A stretch of 10,539 nucleotides of DNA from Acidobacteriaceae bacterium (GCA_030044455.1 JASHVU010000250.1:1-10539); one strand, 5' to 3'; counted from the first letter of the stretch, positions 1 through 8,468 are shown. A program made the numbers and translations. The notes: generated by a model not told the origin, from the sequence alone.

Positions 1-1182
1 TTCCTGCACGAGCGCATTGGCTATGCCCAACAGGGCTCCCGCATCCATGGGCCGCAAAGCGAGCGCTTCCTGAAAGGCTTGAATGGCGGTTTGGGACTGC
101 TTCTGCTTCTGAGCTGCGGCTCCACGCTCCATGGCCAGCGAGAAACTGGCGCTCGAGTATCCGTCGCGCACATCCTGCCTTTGGGGAGCGAGCGTACGCG
201 CTTTTTCGAACAAGCTCAACGCCTCGGCAAACTGTTTCTGGTCGAGGCGGACGAAGCCGAGTCCGGCGATTGCGTTCACGTCGTTGGGCGACTGGCGCAG
301 CACGCCGTTGAATTCGGCTGCCGCCGCCACAGTGTCTTTGTGTTTGAGCGCCTCAAAGCCGCGCTGTTCATCGGCACTGGCGACGTTCTTCTGCTGCTCG
401 GCGCGCAGGGAGTCCGCGATGGGCTGCAGCTCCGGATCGGGATAGTGTTGCAGGTAAGCTTGCATCGGGTCCAGCACATCGGGGTTGTCCTTTTCCCACA
501 GCAGCGCCTGCCGCCAGGGTGCGCGAGCCTGTTCTGCCTCGCCGGGCTCGGTGATCGACTCGAAGAGGCGAAGTCCTTCAAGGCGAGTCGATTGGTCGAG
601 TGAAAGCGCAGAGGCAAGCCAAAGGCGGTACAACTGCTGGTTGGGGTTCTGTGCGCAAAGCGCGCGGAGCTGCGCGATCGCCTTGGTGCGGCCGCCGGTA
701 CTGGCCGCCTCAGTTTCGTAGAACGGCTCCGCCCACTTGCCCGGAGGCGGCTGCTGGTCGCCAAGAACTTCGCGATAGATCTTCATGGCGTCGTCTGGCT
801 TATGTTGCATGGCCAGACGTCCGGCCTCATCCAGGCGGTTGCGCTCTTCGGGCGTGAAGACGTGCAGTTTGTCGACCGCAGCAATCTCCGGGTCATGAGG
901 ATTGATTTTGCGCAGGCGATCCAGGTAGGTGTGCTCCTCAGCGGTTTGGCCCGTTTCTTTGGCGTTGCGCGCCAGGCCGGCAAGGGCCTCGGTTTGATTG
1001 GGATTCACCAGCAGGACCTTGCGCCAGTTGTCGGCGGCCAGATCCATGCGGCCTCGCGCCTCCAGGGAGCGCGCTTTGGCCAGAAGAATATCGACTCCGC
1101 CTTGCGCCTGCGGACGTGCAGGCGGGAGGGCGAGTAAAGTCAGCGTCATCAAAAGTAGTTGAAAGCGAAAGAATCGATTCAT
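1..1182 (-). CDS. bcsC: Cellulose synthase outer-membrane channel subunit BcsC, N-terminal part (runs off window)
   Basis: The minus strand is open without a stop from an ATG at 1182 to the window edge, giving the first 394 residues. Residues 1-27 form a signal peptide (basic MNRFFR start, hydrophobic core, then PQAQ). The rest is alpha-helical tetratricopeptide repeat, with clear units near 30-64, 118-141, 273-300, 304-334 and 364-380 (for example NDVNAIAGLGFVRLDQKQFA). The order of repeats, with the APWRQALLW stretch near 221-229 and an ADSLRAEQQ helix near 257-265, follows the N-terminal half of enterobacterial BcsC as I remember it. In that family the periplasmic TPR superhelix leads the glucan to a C-terminal beta-barrel; the barrel would lie beyond position 1. 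A GAGG sequence 9 bases upstream of the ATG supports the start. The gene follows bcsAB by 21 bases, so they are probably one transcript. The family call is fairly sure; no barrel can be seen to confirm it. Confidence 0.85.
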   Translation of the reverse strand, partial: MNRFFRFQLLLMTLTLLALPPARPQAQGGVDILLAKARSLEARGRMDLAADNWRKVLLVNPNQTEALAGLARNAKETGQTAEEHTYLDRLRKINPHDPEIAAVDKLHVFTPEERNRLDEAGRLAMQHKPDDAMKIYREVLGDQQPPPGKWAEPFYETEAASTGGRTKAIAQLRALCAQNPNQQLYRLWLASALSLDQSTRLEGLRLFESITEPGEAEQARAPWRQALLWEKDNPDVLDPMQAYLQHYPDPELQPIADSLRAEQQKNVASADEQRGFEALKHKDTVAAAAEFNGVLRQSPNDVNAIAGLGFVRLDQKQFAEALSLFEKARTLAPQRQDVRDGYSSASFSLAMERGAAAQKQKQSQTAIQAFQEALALRPMDAGALLGIANALVQE

Positions 1183-1203
1183 AATATTCAGCCTCGGGTT
1201 GGA

Positions 1204-4200
1204 CTAGCGCATCGCTAAACGGCGCTCTGCGACGCGCTCGGTTATTTGGTGAACCCAGGCAATAATCATGACCGCGAACAAGAGTGCGGCCAACGGAATG
1301 AGCCAGTAGTGTTCAAGCACGAGAACCACGGCGTATTGATAGTGATCGAGTTGGCCCGCATGGTAAGCCATTGCCCCGACCAGAAAAGAAGTGAAGTGTC
1401 CATTTTGCGAGATGGCGACACCGCCGTAAACCGGACCGAGTCGCTCTGAGGGAGCGAACAGTGCGCGCCATGCCTGGAGCGCATTTTGACCGCGCGGCAC
1501 CAGGGCAACCACCAGGCGGTCTGAGTGCAGCGGGGATACGAAGCTTTCGACGATGGCATCGATTTCAGCGCCGTTGCCGAGCAGGCCGGCTAGCCGGACG
1601 CGATCGTAGCCGTTAAACGGCCACTCCGGATGCAGCAGCCAAGTGGATACTATGCTGGGAAGTGTGGATGCCGCGCCCTGATTCAGACGCATCTCCGGGC
1701 CGGAGAGATCGAGCGGCATATCATTGGCCCATTGCGTCAGCAATGGCTGCGAATCCGGCGCGCCGATGAGAACCAGGTCCTTATCGCGCACGCTGCCAAG
1801 GTCGTCCGGGCCGGCAACCGCAAGCGCATTGGCGAGGGCCCCGGTTTGCGCTCCAAAGAACCCCGTCATATCGAGCAGGGCTTCGTAGTCGGCGGGATTC
1901 GGAGAATCCGGCATGATCACGCCGGTGCGGCTCAGGTCGGGCCACTCTGTGAACGGATAACCCGCGTCGGCGAACAACTCCAGCCGCGGCACCACAACCG
2001 AATGCGGGATTCCGTGCAAATCGAGGGACGAATCGCGTTGGATTGCAAACGACGGCTGCACGCCGGCCGGCGGAAGATTGTGGGCAAAATAAAAATCGAC
2101 GGTGAGTGTATTGATGTATGGCTCCAGACTGCCTGTCGGCAGCCGGAAGATGGCGGATCCCTGAGCCTGCGTCAGGGACGGCTTCAGATCGACGCTGTCG
2201 ATGTCTTTTCCATTCAGCCGCACATGCAGCACTGCCTTCGACCCCTGCGGAACTCCGGCATATCCGTATTTGAGGAGCAATGGGACCGACTCCTCGGCGC
2301 GCAGGAAGAGATCAGGCGGCAAGCGGAAATAGAGGTTGATCGATCCGGTGCCTTGCAACTTCAAATGCTCGCCCGTTGTGTAGGTGCCGATGGCAGAAGG
2401 CTGGTCTGTCTGAAGCCATCGAGGAGCGCTGTACGCCGGTGCGGGCTGCTCGGCAACGTTGCCGACGCTGAGGCTGCCGGCATGTGGCATCCCGCTGCCG
2501 CGAGTCAGCGCGCGGGCGGCCGTAAGCAGATCTGCCGGTCGATCGCCGGTGACAATCAGCAGTTTGCCGTATGGGTCGTGGGGATTGTCGCGCATGGCGA
2601 GAAGTGGACCCGCTGCGGCCGGCAACGACAAGTCGTCGAGAAGGCTGGAGCCGCGCAAGGCGAAGACGACCGCATTGCCATTCGGCAGCTCGCCGACGCT
2701 GACCGGAAAGTGCACGCCGCGCACGTCGGAAAGCGCGCCGAACCACGATGCGGTGAGCGCCGCGGCATCCAGTGTGGTGTCGTCGGGTGGATCGCCGAAG
2801 ACCACCGGCAGGCTCCAGGAGCCTAGGCCGGCGGGATCGAAGAACGGCAAAGGCAACAAGGAAAGATCGTTCCCAATCGGCAACTTGGTTCCGCTCAGTT
2901 CCACGGTGCTGGCCGGGTCAAGGGTGACTTGAGGTTCGTGTTTTACACCGCAGGCCGCGCAGCTTCCCTGCAACTGAAAAGTGAGTGTGTTGTCGCCGGT
3001 GAGCAGATCGGTAGGCAGAGCGAATTCTTTCGGTTGTAGAACTCCAGGCGCAAGCGCGATGGATCCTACTTCCGCGCCGTTCAGCATCAGTTGGAGGCGG
3101 GCTTCATTTGGGCGCAACCCCGGCGCGGTCAAGCGAAGGTTCAAGATCGCATCGGTCGTAACTTTTGTGACGGGCTCGCCAAAAAAGAAGTTCAGTGAAG
3201 CTCCATTGCCCTGGAGAGTGAGGGTTTTCGCCGCGCCCGCCATGCCCAGGTCGAACTGGTCGTGGAAGTTGGCGGTCTCGGTCACGCTTGCGGGTTGGAT
3301 CGCGTGTGTTTGATCGTCAGCGTTCGTCCGGACCGGGCGGTGGTTGGATACCTGGGCCTGTGCTGGAAGGAGCAAGACGGTGAAGATCAAAATCCAGAGG
3401 GTAAGAGCTGCGGTTCTACGCTTTGGCCGGGCCGGCACCGGAGCCGGGCGGCGACCCGGACCAGGCGCGAAGATTCCGATCGTCAAAATCGCCACGCCGC
3501 GTATCGCCAGGCCGAAGATCATCAAAAGGCTGGTTAACGGTCGATCGTTGGGCCGCGGTCGTTCGAGCGCTCGCAATGTGCGCGACCGCGATGATATTTG
3601 ATTGAACAAGGAGCGCTGCTTTCCCGGGGAGAAATCGGGGAAGAACAGATGTTGGCGCCGGCCGGCTGAATGGGCGACCAGCGCAGGAATCGTCGCGTAC
3701 GATCTATGGTTGCCGATTTCGAGCAGAACCGACGCGCCGAGCAGGAGCTCTAACGGCTCTTCAACCCTCACAGTTGCGGCGCGATGTGAAAGCTCGGTGA
3801 TGCCGCCGGTAACTTGCCGATGACCATCGAGTCTCAATGTGGCGGGCACACGCGGATGCAGAGGCACTCCCGAGCGCAACCGCCGCCGTTCCCACGCCAC
3901 GGAGGCGGCAACACACAGGATCATGGTGCTGTAGAGAGTCCACGCGGCATTCATGACGATCGTGTCGCGGTGAGCGGGGTCGGCAATGTAACGATGTTCC
4001 GCCTGCACAAGTCCGGCCACGTTAAGCGCCAGCAGGAACAGGAATGGCAAGGCGATACGCAGGTCGAAGTACGAATGCCGGGTGGTCCCTCCCTTGCTCG
4101 TCACGTTGAATTTGCCCAGCCGGGGATTGATCAGCGCCAGCAGTGTCGGGAAGAGGATGTAGGGAGCTAATACGGCCTCGTAGACTTCATTCCAGAAGGA

Positions 4201-5579
4201 GTACCGGTATCGTCCCTGGATGCGTGAATTGGTCAGATTTGAAAGAACGAGGTGAGGCGCGGCGTAGGCCAGGATGGCCCAGGTGTAGCCATAGATATTC
4301 ACCATCCCGAACAGGAGGTAGACCAGCGGGACAGTCAGGAAGATCAGGCGCGGCAGGGCAAACAGAAAATGAGTCGTGGCGTTGAAGTAGCAAAGCCGCT
4401 GCGAGAAAGTGAGGCCGCTGGCAAACAGGGGATTCTCGATGCGCAGGATCTGGGTCATGCCGCGCGCCCAGCGAATGCGCTGGCCGATGTGCGCGGCCAG
4501 GCTCTCGGTGGCCAGGCCCGCGGCCAAAGGAATATTGATATAGGCGGTGCCCCATCCGAGGCGCTGCATACGCAGAGCGGTGTGGGCGTCCTCGGTCACC
4601 GTCTCCACTGCGATTCCGCCGATCTCGTCGAGCGCGCTGCGCCGCAACACCGCGCATGATCCGCAAAAGAAGCTGGCGTTCCACAGATCGTTTCCATCCT
4701 GCACCAGGCGGTGAAACAATTCGCCCTCATTGGGGACTTTACGGAACTGCCCCAGGTTTCGCTCGAACGGGTCGGGAGAATAAAAATCGTGAGGGGTTTG
4801 CACGAGCCCGAGGCTGCGGTCGCGAAGAAACCATCCCAGCGTCATGCGCAGGAACGAGCGTGCGGGCACATGATCGGAGTCGAAGATCGCGACATATTCG
4901 CCGTCGACCTGTTGCAGCGCGTGATTGATGTTTCCGGCTTTGGCGTGGGTGTTGTTATTGCGCGCAATGTATTCGACTCCGGCTTGCGCGGCAAAGTCGC
5001 GGAATTCCGCACGCCGGCCATCATCAAGCAGAAGGACGCGCATTTTTTGCGATGGATAGTCCATCGCCACGGCGGCAAGAACCGTAGCCCGCACCACGTG
5101 GAGAGGCTCATTGTAAGTGGGAACCAGGACATCGACAGTCGGCCAATCCGCGGGATCGCCGTCGAGTTCGAGGGGGGGCGCCGCAACGGCCGCAGTGTCT
5201 GGAAATACCCTAAAATGAGCGTGGAGAAAGCGAAGAACTCGGCGGCAAGAAGCGCCAGCACGATCATTGTGTCCCATCGGTAAAGATGGCCCGCGCTGGT
5301 GATTCCATCCCAGGTTTGCATCACGCGCCAGTATCCATAGCGCAGCGTGCTGAAGACCGAAAACGTCATCAGCAGCATGGTGACCGAAAGGGATCGCGAG
5401 GCGGTGTTCAACAGGATCGCAATGGCGATCATCACCGCGCCCAAAATGGCCTGTTCTTTCCAGGTCAGCGGCACAATGAGCAGTGGGACCAGTGCAACCA
5501 CTCCCACCACTGCCAGCAAGCCTCTTATGATCAAACCAAAAACTGAACTCCGCTCGGATCGCGGATCCAATTCCCTCAT
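1204..5579 (-). CDS. bcsAB: Fused cellulose synthase BcsA-BcsB (catalytic plus periplasmic subunit), with an internal -1 frame change at 5172-5178
   Basis: Read with one frame change the product is about 1458 residues. Residues 1-136 (ATG at 5579, GAGGTG box just upstream) hold four membrane helices and the BcsA-type STLRYGYWRVMQTW segment. After the C7 run the protein continues in the other frame: VPTYNEP (153-159), DDG (186-188), FDSDH with the DxD metal site (233-237), VQTPHDFYSPDPFERNL (260-276), FFCGS (304-308), TED catalytic base (329-331), QRIRW (367-371), more membrane helices, and the gating loop FNVTSK (491-496). A PilZ region follows, with RxxxR at 565-569. A second signal-anchor-like stretch (725-742) begins the BcsB part, with the carbohydrate-binding BcsB pattern (LNLRLTAPGL, LQLMLNG) and a final membrane helix ending at the TAG stop. 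BcsA makes beta-1,4-glucan from UDP-glucose under c-di-GMP control; BcsB is its periplasmic partner. The fused form resembles Komagataeibacter AcsAB. The longest ORF starting at 5604 has a nonsense N-terminus and should not be used. Confidence 0.9.
5140..5178 (-). other. Candidate -1 frameshift site in bcsAB: C7 slippery heptamer plus downstream stem-loop
   Basis: On the minus strand the membrane-domain frame reads CGC CCC CCC TCG, while the catalytic frame reads CCC CCC CTC GAA. Joining them needs the C at 5172 to be read twice, which is a -1 shift. The seven Cs (5178-5172) are phased as C CCC CCC, so both tRNAs could re-pair perfectly. Ten bases downstream, 5161-5153 (CGGCGATCC) can pair with 5149-5140 around a CGC loop with one bulged G. 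A further TCGA/TCGA pairing (5165-5162 with 5135-5132) would shorten the spacer to six. Insertion of one C by RNA polymerase slippage would give the same protein. A true mutation or a homopolymer length error (8 Cs read as 7) explains the data equally well from sequence alone. Confidence 0.5.
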
Positions 5580-6023
5580 GCAGCCACCTCAAACCCAGCG
5601 GCAAAACGCAGGCAAAGATAAGTTCACCGCGTGCGCCAATCCATCTTTCTTTAAATTGCGGCTCGCCTGGCGCCGTGCTCGCAGGCGTTCGTTTCAGGCA
5701 ACTCTCGATCGAGATCGCAGAGCCATGCAGGATGCTCTGGTTATTGCGTCGAACGCGCAGCAGGTCGAACGGGCATTAGATGGGCAATTGCTTTCCTTGC
5801 AGCCTTGAGATTTGGGTGCGTGTCTACACGATATGGTTGCTCTTGTCGCGCTCCGCGCCAAGGCGACTCTCAATGCAGCAGACGCCATATGCCGCAGGCC
5901 CAACATGTTGAAGCAGCAAAACATAGGAGTTTGCGTTCATGGAAACACCTGAGAAGTAAAACCGCATATCATTCATCGGCATCTAAATGAAAATTCTGGG
6001 TCTGTCGCAAAGGATGAGATGCT
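5580..6023. promoter_or_regulatory. Divergent intergenic region between bcsAB and bcsZ (444 bp)
   Basis: The two halves of the cellulose locus are transcribed away from each other from this region, so it should hold both promoters and any shared operator. I found no convincing sigma-70 pair, sigma-54 site or c-di-GMP riboswitch. A stretch at 5656-5808 (plus strand) reads as a helical, arginine-rich peptide ending LDGQLLSLQP, but it has no good start codon or RBS; it may be a gene remnant or chance. No other gene is supported. Confidence 0.5.
5585..5590 (-). promoter_or_regulatory. Ribosome binding site of bcsAB that fixes the true start
   Basis: The minus strand reads GAGGTG followed by five bases and ATG at 5579. 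This ATG opens the frame with the four N-terminal BcsA membrane helices. It shows that translation of bcsAB begins in the membrane-domain frame, not at the ATG at 5604 of the long catalytic ORF. Confidence 0.65.
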
Positions 6024-7130
6024 TTGAAAATTATTTCAGTTTTGCTGCTTGCTGCGCTCTTCGGAGTGGAGTGTCCCGCGCAAGATTGGCAGTCGCTCTG
6101 GAAGAGCTATACCGCCGGATTTATGGACAGCCAGGTGCGCGTGATCGACCACGACAGCGGCGACCGCACCACATCAGAAGGGCAAGCCTACGGGATGTTC
6201 TTTGCTCTCGTGGCCAACGATCGGTCGCGCTTCGATGGATTGCTTAGCTGGACAGAGCAGAACCTGGCCGAGCATGACCTGGCCAATCATCTGCCCGCCT
6301 GGCTGTGGGGCAAGGGCGCGAACAATCAATGGGGCGTGCTCGACAGCAACTCCGCCGCAGACGCGGATATCTGGATGGCGTACACGCTTCTGGAGGCGGG
6401 CAGGGCATGGCATGTGCGGCAATACACACAGCTGGGCCAGGCGATGGCGCAGCAGATCGCCAGGGAAGAGGTCGCGCAAGTGCCGGGACTCGGCCTCACC
6501 GTTTTGCCGGGCTCGAATGGCTTCCACACAGAAGATTCATACCGGCTCAACGCGAGCTACATGCCTCTGCAACTCATTCTCGGCCTTGCTTCCCTGGCGC
6601 CCGAAGGAGCGTGGCAACAAATCGCGGCGACGATTCCAGATCTGGTGCGCGATTCCTCGCCGCACGGGTTTGCATCCGATTGGATCGTATTCAAATCGGG
6701 CGCAGGGTACCAGCCGTCGGCAACGGGGAGCTACGATGCGATACGCGTCTATCTTTGGGCAGGGATGCTCGATGCGGCGACTCCGCAGCGCGCCGCCATT
6801 CTGAAGTCGTTGTCTGGGATGCAGGACTATCTGCGCTCCAATGCTGTTCCCCCGGCCAAGGCGCGGCCGGATGGAAGCATCGAGGATCCGAGAGGCCCGG
6901 TGGGATTCTCCGCGGCCCTGCTGCCTTATGCCGCGGCTTTGGGCGAGGATCGGATTCACGATCAGTTGATGTCGCAGGTTCGCTCCGACCTCAATTTGCA
7001 AACCGGGCTGCTTGGCAACCCCGCCAAATACTACGACCAGAACCTTGCGCTGTTCGCCCTCGGCTGGACGGAGCGGCGATTCTGGTTTGACTCTCAGGGC
7101 GCACTCAAGCTGAACTGGAAACAGAATTGA
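6024..7130 (+). CDS. bcsZ: Periplasmic endo-beta-1,4-glucanase BcsZ, glycoside hydrolase family 8
   Basis: The 368-residue product has the same length as E. coli BcsZ as I recall it. Residues 1-19 are a signal peptide, probably cut after VECPA. The GH8 signature TSEGQAYGMFFAL (50-62) carries the proton-donor glutamate E52. The SNSAADADIWMAYTLLEAG segment (108-126) gives D113 and D115, and SYDAIRVYLW (236-245) gives D238, the position of the general base in the family. The enzyme cleaves beta-1,4-glucan in the periplasm and is thought to clear misassembled chains during cellulose export. The start is TTG at 6024 with an AAGGA box (6010-6014) nine bases upstream; no ATG or GTG in frame lies near a good RBS. 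A minimal ATG-CTT-TGA reading (6019-6027) overlaps this start. The gene is divergent from bcsAB, whereas bcsZ usually lies within the bcsA-B-Z-C operon. Nothing in the catalytic region looks damaged. Confidence 0.93.
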   Translation: MKIISVLLLAALFGVECPAQDWQSLWKSYTAGFMDSQVRVIDHDSGDRTTSEGQAYGMFFALVANDRSRFDGLLSWTEQNLAEHDLANHLPAWLWGKGANNQWGVLDSNSAADADIWMAYTLLEAGRAWHVRQYTQLGQAMAQQIAREEVAQVPGLGLTVLPGSNGFHTEDSYRLNASYMPLQLILGLASLAPEGAWQQIAATIPDLVRDSSPHGFASDWIVFKSGAGYQPSATGSYDAIRVYLWAGMLDAATPQRAAILKSLSGMQDYLRSNAVPPAKARPDGSIEDPRGPVGFSAALLPYAAALGEDRIHDQLMSQVRSDLNLQTGLLGNPAKYYDQNLALFALGWTERRFWFDSQGALKLNWKQN

Positions 7131-7262
7131 TTGCGGGCGACGTCATTGTTGGACGCTTCTACGCGCCACAATGGCCATGGGTTTTCGTTCAGTGGTCGCA
7201 GAGTTATGGAACGGCTTGTTTGTCGAATCGTTCCCCCGTGGCTCTGCGCCCGCGGGGCCACC

Positions 7263-7763
7263 ATGTCTCAGACCGCTTGCATCTGCCTGCCTCTTCGGCA
7301 GCAGATGGATCCCGGTGCGGTGCCCATGTTTGGCGACCACAAGCCTTTCACCTACCTTGCGGCCAACTCCAATATTGAGGAGCGCGTCAAACTCTCTCCG
7401 GATGGCGCATTCGTTGCCTATAGCTCGACTGAATCCAAAAGCAGCGAGATCCAGGTTGAGACTTTCCCCGAACACAGTGGCAAATGGCAGGTGTCCAGTG
7501 AAGGCGGTGACTGGCCCGTCTGGAGCCGCGACGGCCACGAACTGTATTTCCTTTCCACCGACAACAAAATGATGGCGGTTGCGGTGAAGACCCGAGGCAG
7601 AGACTTCGAGGCAGGCGTACCGCGGGCGCTGTTCCCGGTTCCCGGGCAGCAACAATTCAACATCGGCAAAGACGGCCGCTTCCTTGACCAGGTCCCTCAG
7701 ACGACGACTCAAAACTTCTCCATCAACATCGTGGTCAACTGGCAGTCTGCGTTGAAGAAGTGA
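7263..7763 (+). pseudogene. C-terminal remnant of a PD40/TolB-like beta-propeller protein
   Basis: In one plus-strand frame, residues from about 7320 on match the end of the WD40-like (PD40) propellers that are abundant in acidobacteria, often behind a Ser/Thr kinase or winged-helix domain. Visible blades are FGDHKPFTYL, VKLSPDGAFVAYSS, IQVETFPEHSGKWQVS, WSRDGHELYFLS, then FEAGVPRALFPV and the closing VVNWQSALKK. The upstream blades and any N-terminal kinase or DNA-binding domain are missing: before about 7300 the reading is unrelated, and no strong start with RBS is seen (ATG at 7263 or 7326 are candidates). The stop TGA is at 7761-7763. It lies directly after bcsZ with no sign of a shared job. 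I read it as a decayed gene tail left by a deletion or rearrangement; a short expressed protein is less likely. Confidence 0.7.
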
Positions 7764-8053
7764 CAGAAAACCGGAGCCTCTCATTGAACGTTCTCGGCGC
7801 CCCCAGGTTTTCGAACATGTTCAGCAGGACAGCCGCTGTTCCGCCTGGACCTATCACCAAATCGGAGTTGCCGAACTCGAGGGGCGTTCGCAGTTGGAAG
7901 AAGCAACGCATCATATGCGTTGGTGATGGTGGTGTGAACGGCAAATTGCGAATTCATTTTGCTGATCGGCGCCGCTGAGCGCGAAACCGCCAATCCCCTC
8001 ATTCAGGACCAGTGAGTACGGTAATGTCCTGGTTGCCGGTTGTCCGCCTAAGA
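7764..8053. other. Stretch without a recognised gene between the PD40 remnant and the omega-like gene
   Basis: Both strands are open over much of 7764-7980. The minus strand reads FGNSDLVIGPGGTAAVLLN and the plus strand a basic 72-residue peptide from a GTG overlapping the previous stop. Neither has a convincing RBS or a family I can name. It may be a decayed gene. A CAGGAC/GTCCTG inverted repeat (8004-8009, 8026-8031) sits just past the 3' end of the omega-like gene and is too weak to call a terminator. Confidence 0.3.
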
Positions 8054-8284
8054 TCAGACAAGCGGAGAAGCCACCAGCGCATCGATGGTGGGAGGAGGCG
8101 GGACAGGCGGTAGTTCCACGTCGACGTAGCGGCCTTCAGCGACATCGGAGAACACTCGATTAAGTGTGTCTTCGGTCCTGGTGGAGCTGACATGCAGCTT
8201 GCGCACCGCGCGCATTACCGTGGCGGAGAGCAGAAAGCGGTTGCCTATTTTGAGCCCAGCCGAATACACCAGTTTCGAGCGCAT
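8054..8284 (-). CDS. RNA polymerase omega-subunit-like small protein
   Basis: The product is 76 residues. MRSKLVYSAGLKIGNRFLL is followed by RAVRKLH, RTEDTLNRVFSDVAEG and a proline-rich tail (ELPPVPPPP). The pattern KxxNRFxL, then a basic helix, then a T-containing helix ending in EG is that of the omega family RpoZ (in E. coli KIGNRFDL, RRAR, IEEGLI). Omega is a small RNA polymerase subunit that assists assembly of the beta' subunit and, in E. coli, ppGpp binding. The frame stays open up to an ATG at 8461 with an AGGAG touching it, but residues between 8461 and 8287 are compositionally different and unlike the family. I therefore prefer ATG 8284, with GGGG 5 bases upstream. The main rpoZ usually sits beside gmk or coaBC; this copy stands alone, so it may be a paralogue. 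The family call rests on short motifs and is moderate. Confidence 0.6.
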   Translation of the reverse strand: MRSKLVYSAGLKIGNRFLLSATVMRAVRKLHVSSTRTEDTLNRVFSDVAEGRYVDVELPPVPPPPTIDALVASPLV

Positions 8285-8468
8285 CTTTGCCCCAATTCTT
8301 TGTACCTGTACGTTAGCTGCTGAGCCGGGCTCGTCATGGTGTATTCCGCTGAACCAGTGCGGTGCATTTTGGGTTCTGCGCCGGAGACACAAGGAGGAGG
8401 AGGGCTGAAGAGCAATTCCTGCTGATCCCATTGCAGTGAGCATACGCTTCTTTGTGCACATCTCCTAA

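Noticed and set aside
79..603. Plus-strand ORFs in the first 1.1 kb
   Set aside because: They are shadows of the TPR-containing BcsC frame on the minus strand, which is open throughout and has an RBS and signal peptide.
1630..2826. 398-residue open frame on the plus strand
   Set aside because: It is the antisense shadow of the BcsB part; the minus strand carries continuous BcsB motifs, while this frame is rich in Arg, His and Gln and has no family features.
4842..5579. A separate 245-residue membrane protein gene
   Set aside because: Only residues 1-136 look real; the remainder is out-of-frame BcsA. It is the N-terminal part of bcsAB, although a truncated product could exist.
5180..5604. 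N-terminal 144 residues of the long minus-strand ORF starting at 5604
   Set aside because: They read as nonsense (many His, Cys and Arg, no membrane helices), while the overlapping frame from 5579 gives the true BcsA N-terminus with an RBS.
5925..6023. c-di-GMP riboswitch upstream of bcsZ
   Set aside because: None of the conserved GEMM-type sequence blocks could be found.
8287..8461. Upstream extension of the omega-like gene to the ATG at 8461
   Set aside because: The extra residues differ in composition and codon use from the core and are unlike omega proteins; ATG 8284 fits the family length.
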